A DNA stretch of 64,000 nucleotides from assembly GCA_964527995.1 (NCBI GenBank), contig CAZGRP010000009.1, positions 31,606 through 95,605 of the forward strand. Direction: 5' to 3'. The notes under the pieces were generated by a model. The model was not told the DNA's origin. It did not search any database and saw only the letters and a list, made by a program, of their open reading frames with translations. Below are positions 33,688-40,699 of this stretch, one piece after another. Position 1 is the first letter of the stretch; every line of letters begins with the position of its first letter. The position numbers and the translations under genes are program-made. Origin of the DNA: CAZGRP01 sp964527995. Lineage in GTDB: Bacteria > Zhuqueibacterota > Zhuqueibacteria > Oceanimicrobiales > CAZGRP01.

Positions 33688-34309
33688 TCAGGTATCCGCA
33701 AAAGACTTGATCTCCGCAATCATTCTCGCCGCCGGCCGTTCCAGTCGCATGCCGGACGAATTCAAACTGCTGGCAGACCTTCACGGCAAGCCGCTGCTGC
33801 GGTGGGTGGTAGATGCGGCACTGGCCTGTCGCGCCGGAGAAGTGCTCGTCGTCTGCGGGGCCCAGTCCGAACGGCTGCGCCAGGCTTTCGCGGACTTGCC
33901 GCTGCGCTGGGTCGAGAACCCAGATTTCGCCCTTGGAATGAGCACATCGCTGCGGCGCGGGGTCGAGGCAGTGTCGCCAACGGCGAGTGCGGCCCTGATT
34001 CTCCTCGCTGACCAGCCGTTGGTTACGGCGCAGATGCTCAATCAAATGATCCGCCGTTTCGAGGCCGGCGATGTGCGCGTGGTCGCCTGCCGCTACGGCG
34101 ATTGGGTGGGCACTCCAGTGCTCTTCCACCGGGAACTGTTCGAAGAGCTTGCCCGCCTGGAAGGCGATCGCGGAGCGAAGTCGGTCGTCACCGCCCACAG
34201 CCGCGAGGCAGCCTTCCTCGATTTTCCTTCCGAACTGAGTACGGATGTTGATACCCAGACCGACCTCGAACGCTTGCGCATGCGACTGCGTGCCGGCGGC
34301 CGCGTATGA
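33680..34309 (+). CDS. MocA-like NTP transferase (molybdenum cofactor cytidylyltransferase family)
   Basis: This 209-residue nucleotidyltransferase has the signature LAAGRSSRM followed by K29 and later LLADQPLV and GTPVLFHRELF, as in MocA/MobA-like enzymes. MocA makes the cytosine dinucleotide form of the cofactor used by hydroxylases like the one encoded upstream. The start is uncertain: GTG at 33680 overlaps the HepT stop by 8 bases, and no good Shine-Dalgarno is seen. The TA module lies between it and the hydroxylase operon, so it is probably transcribed with the TA genes. Confidence 0.8.
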   Translation: MFNQVSAKDLISAIILAAGRSSRMPDEFKLLADLHGKPLLRWVVDAALACRAGEVLVVCGAQSERLRQAFADLPLRWVENPDFALGMSTSLRRGVEAVSPTASAALILLADQPLVTAQMLNQMIRRFEAGDVRVVACRYGDWVGTPVLFHRELFEELARLEGDRGAKSVVTAHSREAAFLDFPSELSTDVDTQTDLERLRMRLRAGGRV

Positions 34310-34402
34310 TTGAATGAACCAAAGGCTCCCGGGACGCGACGGCGTGAGCCTGATCGCAGCTCTCCCGCGGCAGCGCATCAACACCCGAGTGATCGTCCTC
34401 GG

Positions 34403-35167
34403 CTACGAAACATCCCGGGGTGGCGAAATCCGGCCCCTGAGCCTCAAGGATACCGGCACCTCCAGTTGATGAGCTCTCATGAGATCTTCGTCCGCCAAGA
34501 GCACCTCGGGGCGATCACTGGCAACGATCTGTCCGTCACTCAGGACGACCGCTCGCTGGCACACCTCCAACACCATCTCCAGATCATGGGTCGCAATCAC
34601 CTTGGTTGTCTCGATGCCTATGAGCAAGTTGATCAGCTCCCTGCGGCTCTTGGGGTCCAGATTGCTGGTCGGCTCGTCAAGAACCAGGATCTCGGGGCGC
34701 ATCGACAACGCGGTGGCCAGGGAAATACGTTTCTTTTCTCCGAGCGAGAGATGGTGCGGTGACCTGTTTTCATAGCCCTGCATTCCGACTGCATGCAGCG
34801 CTTTTTCTACTCTCTGTTTCACCTCCGACTCGTCCAGGCCCATGTTGATCGGGCCGAACGCCACATCGTCGAAAACCGCAGGCATGAATAGCTGGTCATC
34901 CGGGTTTTGGAACACGATTCCCACTCTTTTCCTGACCTCGCGGAGGTTCCGGCGGTCTACCTCCAGGTCCAGGACGTGCACCTGGCCATTGTTGCCCCTC
35001 AGGATTCCGTTCAGGTGAAGAATCAGGGTGGACTTGCCGGCTCCGTTGGGTCCGATCACAGCAAGGCTCTCACCCGCAAAAATATCGAGGCTGATGTTCC
35101 TCAGGGCAACCGTGCCGTCCGGATAGGAATAGCTCAACCCCGTTATTTCGACGACCTTTTTGTTCAT
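34403..35167 (-). CDS. nikO: Nickel ECF transporter ATPase (NikO/CbiO type)
   Basis: This 254-residue ABC ATPase powers the ECF transporter. Walker A is GPNGAGKST (39-47), the Q-loop reads FQNPDDQLF, the signature is LSLGEKKR, Walker B is ILVLDEPTSNLDP and the switch His is in THD. The start at 35167 overlaps the stop of the NikQ gene by four bases (ATGA). It is the last gene of a nikR-nikM-nikN-nikQ-nikO cluster on the minus strand. Nickel rather than cobalt is inferred from the linked NikR and its operator. Confidence 0.9.
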   Translation of the reverse strand: MNKKVVEITGLSYSYPDGTVALRNISLDIFAGESLAVIGPNGAGKSTLILHLNGILRGNNGQVHVLDLEVDRRNLREVRKRVGIVFQNPDDQLFMPAVFDDVAFGPINMGLDESEVKQRVEKALHAVGMQGYENRSPHHLSLGEKKRISLATALSMRPEILVLDEPTSNLDPKSRRELINLLIGIETTKVIATHDLEMVLEVCQRAVVLSDGQIVASDRPEVLLADEDLMRAHQLEVPVSLRLRGRISPPRDVS

Positions 35168-35943
35168 CGAATCACCAATGCTTTCACCAGGGTCAGACAG
35201 ATCATGAACGCGGATAGAAACACGATATCCCACCTGCCGATCTTGGATGCAGCCAAAGTCCTGGTTTTCCCGTCGAATCCCCTGGAGACCATGGCGGTAT
35301 AGACCCTCTCGCCGCGCTCGTAGGTTCTGATAAACAAGTAGCCGAGACCATTACCCAAGACCTTGAACTGGCGCAAATACTGGCCGCCGAAATAGCGGGA
35401 ATCCCTTGCCCGCTGCCATCGTTCCGTTTCATCGATCAACACGAACAGATAGCGATACATGAATGATAATAACATCACCATGACCCGGGGCATTTTCAAT
35501 TGTTCCAACCCCTTCAGGAGGTCCGGAAACTTTGTGGTCGACGACAGAGCAATGATACTCAGGACCGAAAGCCAGGATTTGATCAATATGTTCCACAGTA
35601 TCCACAGGCCGCTGTAGGTGATCGTCAAACGTAATGAACCGAGATTGTAGCCACCAGCGATTTCGCCCTCTTTGAAGAACGGAATGAAGATGGCAATCAG
35701 CAGCACAAAAGGGATAATGACCAGCGACCGCTTCAGGACATAGGAAAAAGGAAGATGCGCCAATGCGATGACGGCTGCCATGACGATCAGATAAGATACG
35801 AATTGCAGAATGAGATTGGGCGGAGTAAAGATCACAAACAGAATGAAGGCAAGGAAAGCAACGATCTTTGTCCGCGGATCCAGCCGGTGAATGACGCTAT
35901 CTCTGTCGCTGTACTTGTCGATAAACGAATGCCTCACGCTCAC
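35164..35943 (-). CDS. nikQ: Nickel ECF transporter transmembrane coupling protein (NikQ/CbiQ type)
   Basis: This 259-residue membrane protein has about five transmembrane helices and the two cytoplasmic A-R-G-type coupling motifs of ECF T components, seen here in ARDSRYFG and MVSRGFDG. The N-terminus HSFIDKYSDRDSVIHRLDPRTK is typical of CbiQ. It couples the ATPase to the substrate-binding NikM. Its codon usage is lower in GC than that of the flanking genes. Confidence 0.9.
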   Translation of the reverse strand: MSVRHSFIDKYSDRDSVIHRLDPRTKIVAFLAFILFVIFTPPNLILQFVSYLIVMAAVIALAHLPFSYVLKRSLVIIPFVLLIAIFIPFFKEGEIAGGYNLGSLRLTITYSGLWILWNILIKSWLSVLSIIALSSTTKFPDLLKGLEQLKMPRVMVMLLSFMYRYLFVLIDETERWQRARDSRYFGGQYLRQFKVLGNGLGYLFIRTYERGERVYTAMVSRGFDGKTRTLAASKIGRWDIVFLSAFMICLTLVKALVIR

Positions 35944-35990
35944 TCACCATTTGCTTGCGGGTTCAGAAAACCCCGACTCCAAGGCGTGAA

Positions 35991-36314
35991 CTATGGGTCC
36001 TTGTCTCGGCTTGCGGTGGCCGCCGGTCTTCTTCTTATCAGGAAATATCCGAGGAGGTATATCACACCAAAGGTAAGGATCGTACCTGTGACTCCTGCCA
36101 GTGCTTTTGCGAGTGTCTTGTTCTCAATCCACGGCAGAAGGTAGTTGGGCGCAGGAGAGCGCAGGATCGTTTTCCCTTGGGCACGGTGCATGAAGCCCGC
36201 ATCCGCTGCCACTTTCTGGAGGCCGTCAGGGGACCGGGACGCGAAGGGTGAGAGTAGGAAAGCCAAAGCCACGGCGACCAGTAGCCCCGGCAGGATGATG
36301 TTCCGCTTCGCCAT
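35991..36314 (-). CDS. PDGLE-domain component of the nickel ECF transporter (NikN-like)
   Basis: This 107-residue protein has two transmembrane helices (about 7-26 and 75-95). Between them is the SPDGLQKVA motif of the PDGLE domain, found in the small auxiliary subunits of cobalt/nickel ECF systems. The ATG at 36314 has GAGGAG upstream; a GTG at 36329 would overlap the stop of nikM. Its position between the NikM and NikQ genes supports the assignment. Confidence 0.82.
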   Translation of the reverse strand: MAKRNIILPGLLVAVALAFLLSPFASRSPDGLQKVAADAGFMHRAQGKTILRSPAPNYLLPWIENKTLAKALAGVTGTILTFGVIYLLGYFLIRRRPAATASRDKDP

Positions 36315-36325
36315 GCCTGATCTCC

Positions 36326-36961
36326 TCACACTTTCTTCATCTCGAGCAGGTCGGGCCTGACCCTGGTCACAAGGCTCAAGACCGCCACCGTGATCAATCC
36401 CTCACCTATGCCGATCACAGCGTGGACCCCGGCCATGGCCGGCAGGGCAACCTTAACGGGCACGGTGCCGGAGACGGCCAATTCCAGGGCAGTGACACTG
36501 GCTGCCAGCACGATCGAAATCCAGCCGGCGGCGAAGGCACTGAGAAACTTCCCTCTCGTACCGGTAAACATGCCGTGCAACCACAGATAGACGTAGTAAC
36601 CCCCTACTGCCCCGATGACGCCCATGTTGAATATGTTGGCACCGAGGGCCGTAATCCCGCCATCCTGGAAGATGAAAGCCTGCACGATCAGAATAGTAGC
36701 CATCACCAGCACTGCGGCGAAAGGGCCGAGAAGGACGGCTGCCAGCACACCGCCCATCAAGTGGCCCGAGGTCCCTCCGGCTATGGGAAAGTTCACCATC
36801 TGGGCGGCGAAGATGAAGGCGGCCGTCACCCCCATCAGGGGGATGCTCTTCTCATCCATCTCCTTGTTGGCCTTGGAGATCGCTACGGCAAGGCTTCCGG
36901 CCGCAATGACATCCAGCATGACCCAGGTCTTGGCGTCCAGAAAACCGTCTGGAATATGCAC
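36326..36961 (-). CDS. nikM: Nickel-binding S component of ECF transporter (NikM/CbiM type)
   Basis: This 211-residue membrane protein has six or so helices. The family begins with Met-His-Ile-Pro-Asp-Gly, in which the N-terminus and His2 bind the metal; here V-H-I-P-D-G-F-L-D follows a GTG at 36961 that would be read as Met. TAGGAG lies 7 bases upstream, which fixes this start against the longer open frame. It continues with AQMVNFPIAGGTSGHLMGG, the family core with a further His. Confidence 0.92.
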   Translation of the reverse strand: MHIPDGFLDAKTWVMLDVIAAGSLAVAISKANKEMDEKSIPLMGVTAAFIFAAQMVNFPIAGGTSGHLMGGVLAAVLLGPFAAVLVMATILIVQAFIFQDGGITALGANIFNMGVIGAVGGYYVYLWLHGMFTGTRGKFLSAFAAGWISIVLAASVTALELAVSGTVPVKVALPAMAGVHAVIGIGEGLITVAVLSLVTRVRPDLLEMKKV

Positions 36962-36980
36962 GTGAGTGCTCCTAAGGGAC

Positions 36981-37400
36981 CTACTCCAGGTCTTCACCCG
37001 TAGTCGTCATCGTCAGCTTGCCGTGTTTCACGCCCCTGGTTCCGATCACTCTGTCGGCAATCTTTCGGATGTCAGAACTCTTGCCCTTGACAACCATGAC
37101 CTCGAGACAATTGTGCCGATCCAGGTGCACGTGCAGGGTGGAGATGATGGCTGCATGGAATTGATGCTGGAGATCCGTGAGCACTGCGGTGAGATCCCGG
37201 ACTTCATGGCTGTAGACGATCGTAACCGTGCCGACGGTGATCTCGTCACCCTCCTCCCATTTGCTTTCAACCAGGTGGTTCCTGATGAGATCGCGGATGG
37301 CCTCCGACCGATTTGCGTATCCCTTCCGGGAGATCAATCGGTCGAAATCTTCCAGCAGCCGGGTGTTGATGGAGACGCCGAATCGGGTTACTTCTGACAT
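36981..37400 (-). CDS. nikR: Nickel-responsive transcriptional regulator NikR
   Basis: This 139-residue protein has an N-terminal ribbon-helix-helix domain (VTRFGVSINTRLLEDFDRLI, NRSEAIRDLIR) and a C-terminal ACT-like nickel domain. The square-planar nickel ligands of E. coli NikR (H76, H87, H89, C95) correspond exactly to H79, H90, H92 and C98 here. The gene is first in the cluster and lies just downstream of a perfect palindrome, so it should repress itself and the transporter when nickel is sufficient. Confidence 0.95.
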   Translation of the reverse strand: MSEVTRFGVSINTRLLEDFDRLISRKGYANRSEAIRDLIRNHLVESKWEEGDEITVGTVTIVYSHEVRDLTAVLTDLQHQFHAAIISTLHVHLDRHNCLEVMVVKGKSSDIRKIADRVIGTRGVKHGKLTMTTTGEDLE

Positions 37401-37431
37401 GGTTGTTTGCCAGGCTCGGGGAACGACTATC

Positions 37432-37477
37432 GTGTTACGTTGGTGCGAAAAGTAACACAGCAATCTGTGAATGTCAA
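37432..37477 (-). promoter_or_regulatory. NikR operator overlapping the nik promoter
   Basis: GTGTTAC (37432-37438), 13 bases, GTAACAC (37452-37458) is a perfect palindrome of the NikR type. On the minus strand TTGACA (37477-37472), 17 bases and TACTTT (37454-37449) form a promoter whose -10 lies in the palindrome. Binding would block the polymerase. Confidence 0.8.
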
Positions 37478-37523
37478 GAAGAAACTGTCACATCGTGTGA
37501 TGGCTTCAGTATCGGGAAGGAAT

Positions 37524-37570
37524 GTAGCGCAGACTTCCAGTCTGCAAACCAGGCAAGATGCCTGCGCTAC
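37524..37570. repeat. Cloverleaf-like palindromic repeat
   Basis: Outer arms GTAGCGCAG and CTGCGCTAC pair. Between them are two small hairpins, GCAGACT-TCC-AGTCTGC (sharing bases with the arm) and AGGCA-AGA-TGCCT. The layout is that of a dispersed repetitive element with a three-way junction. Only one copy is in the window. Confidence 0.6.
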
Positions 37571-37691
37571 TTCCTAAGGTATTACGGCAGCGTCACCGAA
37601 GGATACACCGACGTACAACTTCCGATCTGCAAACCGTTGCAGCTTTGTCAGGAAGGGATGTGGCGTTTTGCAGAAGTAAGAAGCCGGATGC

Positions 37692-39431
37692 TTACTTCAG
37701 CAAAATCATTCTCTTCCCCTGGACAAATTCACCCGCCTCGAGCCGATAGAGATAAACGCCGCTCGGGACAGGTTTCCCGCCGTCGTCCCTCCCGTCCCAC
37801 ACAACCCGATAGTTTCCGGGAACCATATGCGAGTTCAGCAACGTCCTCACCTGACGGCCCGATACATCGTAGACCACCAGTCGTACGTCGGACTCCCTTG
37901 GGATCCAGAACTTGATTGCTGTCGCCGAGTTGAAAGGATTCGGATAGTTCTGCGACAACGCGAAGTGCGTGGGAGTCTCTCCTCTTTGAGCGCTTTCGAC
38001 GCCAGTGAGAACGAGCGAGGCCTTTTCGATCGCGTCGTTGATCAGAGAAACCACATAGTGGTGATTGTGGACTCCGCCACTCTCATCCGACTCGGCGAAG
38101 GCCAGGTTCTGCTCTGCCTCCTCGAGGTACTGCTTTTTCACTGTGTCCGGGTGGCTCTGGAGGAAACTCCGCGCGGCCTCTATTTGGGCCTGCGCAGTCG
38201 AGTCCAAGGCAGTAAACTCGGCCTGCCAGGTTTCCACTTGAGCCATCGCTGAATCTGCACTCATATCGCCGTGGCAAACAGTGCATGAGGCCGTCGTGCT
38301 TCCGTCTGGCTCACGGACGAAGACCGACCACGAATGCCCACCGTACATGAGGGAGTTTGTCTCGTCTTCCTCACCCTGATGCATGTGGCAGTCCACGCAT
38401 TGAACCCCGGGCATCGTACGCATATCCGGAACGCCTACCCCGCCGGTTCCGGCCTCGATATTGTAGCTCAGATGGTCCGTGTCTGGGAAGCGCAAGTTGC
38501 CATGGCACTGCCCGCACAGGTCATTCGACGAACTCATCACCTGGTAGGAACGAGTCGTGGAGTTAAAGAATGAAAGGGCGTCGGGGTTATGCGGATTGTG
38601 ACACACATTGCACGTCACCTCCGGCCAGTTAAGGGTGTCGGTGCCAACAGTAGAACTGGTGAACACACCTTCACTTGTGGTGAAGAAATGCCCCAGCGCT
38701 TCTGCCTCCGACATCCCTCCAGCAAGCTCCACAGCGGTGGGTGCGTGGCAGGCAATGCAGTTCTCCCCATCGGGCCCGTTGATGACATCGTCCGGCGTAT
38801 TTCCGGCCCACTCCTCCGCCAGTTCCGAGGCCACATCACCCTGGCCTCCATGCCCATGCCGGCTCCTTCGCCATGCATCGTAGCGGCGATGGTCCGTATC
38901 CGCGAACCGAAGGGTCCCGTGGCATCGCCCGCACAGCGAGGACACGTTTCGCACAGAATCGTACAGTGCCGATGTCGAGTTGAAGTAGGCGAGAACCGGC
39001 ATGGTGGCCGGATGATTGTCCGGAACATCATGGCAAGTCACGCACGCAATGTGGGGCCAGCTGTCGGTATCAATCGCCCGGGTCGAATCAGTGTACATTC
39101 CATTCGTGGTAGTGAAGAAGTGGGCCATCACTTCAACCTCAGTCATCCCACCAGCGACCGTCACCGCCGTGGGACCATGACAGGCGACACAGTCTTCCGC
39201 TTCAGGGCCCAGAATGACAGAATCCGGCGGTTGACCCGCCCATTCCGCCGCGAGTTCTTCTGCCACGTCCGTTTGCGTGTTCGCGTGCGGGCTTGCCAGC
39301 CAAAGGTCCTTTTGAGCGCTGTGACAGAGCTGGCAGTTGAGCGTGGACTGGGACAGTGCAGTGCTCGCCATCACCCCGAACACCAGGACCACCAGAACGG
39401 ACAGGACGTACCGACGATCGTTCTTCTTCAT
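37692..39431 (-). CDS. Nine-heme c-type cytochrome with C-terminal FlgD-like/type IX sorting-like domain
   Basis: This 579-residue exported protein has a signal peptide (1-28) and nine CxxCH motifs (CQLCH, CVACH, CVTCH, CGRCH, CIACH, CNVCH, CGQCH, CVDCH, CTVCH). The first half shows an internal duplication: a block of ELAEEWAG, DCVACH, GGMTEVEVMAHFFTT and LCGRCHGTLRFADTDH is repeated about 160 residues later. A helical section follows (about 390-470) and then an FlgD-like domain (NYPNPFN, YDVSGRQV, PSGVYLYRL, MILLK) like that of the surface protein at 6133. It probably carries electrons at or outside the outer membrane. The redox partner is unknown. Confidence 0.9.
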   Translation of the reverse strand: MKKNDRRYVLSVLVVLVFGVMASTALSQSTLNCQLCHSAQKDLWLASPHANTQTDVAEELAAEWAGQPPDSVILGPEAEDCVACHGPTAVTVAGGMTEVEVMAHFFTTTNGMYTDSTRAIDTDSWPHIACVTCHDVPDNHPATMPVLAYFNSTSALYDSVRNVSSLCGRCHGTLRFADTDHRRYDAWRRSRHGHGGQGDVASELAEEWAGNTPDDVINGPDGENCIACHAPTAVELAGGMSEAEALGHFFTTSEGVFTSSTVGTDTLNWPEVTCNVCHNPHNPDALSFFNSTTRSYQVMSSSNDLCGQCHGNLRFPDTDHLSYNIEAGTGGVGVPDMRTMPGVQCVDCHMHQGEEDETNSLMYGGHSWSVFVREPDGSTTASCTVCHGDMSADSAMAQVETWQAEFTALDSTAQAQIEAARSFLQSHPDTVKKQYLEEAEQNLAFAESDESGGVHNHHYVVSLINDAIEKASLVLTGVESAQRGETPTHFALSQNYPNPFNSATAIKFWIPRESDVRLVVYDVSGRQVRTLLNSHMVPGNYRVVWDGRDDGGKPVPSGVYLYRLEAGEFVQGKRMILLK

Positions 39432-39954
39432 CGCACACCTCCTGTTCTCCTCGGTCTCCTGTCAGATTGCGTCTACCTCGGTTGCACCGAGTGCTGCGAC
39501 CGGCGCAACGGGGTCTGAGGAGCCGAGGGGAGGCAAGGCTCCGAAGCCGCCGGCCGCCACTTCAACAAAGGCGCCACGACCGCAGAACCCACAGATGGTC
39601 AGAACTTCACTCAGGGGATCTCTCCCGTCCTGTCGTCATCGGCGTCGTTACAAATAGAATAGTTCGCACATGCTATGCCAGCACCGCACAGTCACAGCGA
39701 TTCCGACCTAATCATCAAATTTTCAACACATTATTGAGGCTCTTTTCGGGCGGGAAGAAAGCGGTAGATTCTCAGAAATGCAACAAGCGAAGTCGGCATT
39801 CCAAGAGATAGGAAAGAGATGGAAACAAGAGTCAGCTGCGACGGGATGGACTGGGCGTCTGCGAGTCGTTGGTCGGCCCAGCGCCAGCGGCAGCGGACTC
39901 CGTGCACCCCATGGGAGTCATGCCGGAAACGTCGAATCCGGCAAAAGATCCAGG
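39432..39954. other. 523-bp intergenic region, nothing recognised
   Basis: It separates the cytochrome gene from the CPBP gene on the same strand. I see no coding frame with a convincing composition and no terminator. The part around 39650-39760 is AT-richer. Confidence 0.4.
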
Positions 39955-40674
39955 CTATATCTGCCCCAATGCCAGTGCCATGACCGAACTCACCGTGTTG
40001 ATGAACAGGTGCAGCGCCGCTGAGGCATGCCAGTTCCTGCGGTCCGCGAGATGCCCGGTGATCAAACCGAAGGCGACAATCGTCAGGAATCGAGCCAGCG
40101 AGGCATCGATGACGACGTGCTTGAGCGAAAAAAGAACAGCCGTGATGCCGACGCCCATCGGCACGGCCAGGACCTGCACGAGACGCGGCTGTACCAGGCC
40201 GCGCCACAAAAACTCCTCGGCAACGGGAACGAACAGTCCATTCACAGCGATGACCGAGACAGCTTTCAGCACGGGTGCCAATCCAATCAGCCACACGCCC
40301 GGGTTCCGATACGGGCTGATGAAAGACGCCAGCGCCACATCCCCCCAGAGCAGCCGGTCCAGGAGGGGCAGAGTCGAGATGCTGGCGACCATTGCCGCCA
40401 CCCAGCCGATGTAGTCCCAAGTGAGCAGCAGCTTGCGAAGTTGGCGGCGAACCTCGGGCCATTGCGCCTGCCAGTCCACCCTCGATACCAATCCCAGCCC
40501 GCCCCCCAAGAGAACGTAGGCGGCCGCCAGGGAGATCATATCGTTGACACGTAGCGAACCGATCTGCGGGAACCAGAAGAGCACGTAGTGCCTGAACAGA
40601 TACTCGATGGCGACAATGAGGACTACAATCCCAGAGGCCTGAGCAAGAGTTTTGCCGCTGCTATTTCCGTACAA
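39955..40674 (-). CDS. CPBP-family intramembrane metalloprotease, start uncertain
   Basis: This 239-residue membrane protein carries the complete CPBP motifs: EEFLWRG, FSLKHVVID and HLFINT. It has about six helices. The frame can begin only at a TTG (40674) or at an internal ATG (near residue 46), because a TGA precedes it in frame. An ATG at 40688-40690 with better context is in another frame that stops after ten codons, so a small frameshift near the 5' end is possible. The stop of the upstream hydrolase gene precedes it by 25 bp. Confidence 0.7.
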   Translation of the reverse strand: MYGNSSGKTLAQASGIVVLIVAIEYLFRHYVLFWFPQIGSLRVNDMISLAAAYVLLGGGLGLVSRVDWQAQWPEVRRQLRKLLLTWDYIGWVAAMVASISTLPLLDRLLWGDVALASFISPYRNPGVWLIGLAPVLKAVSVIAVNGLFVPVAEEFLWRGLVQPRLVQVLAVPMGVGITAVLFSLKHVVIDASLARFLTIVAFGLITGHLADRRNWHASAALHLFINTVSSVMALALGQI

Positions 40675-40699
40675 CTTTTTCCACGTTCATTTTCACGCA

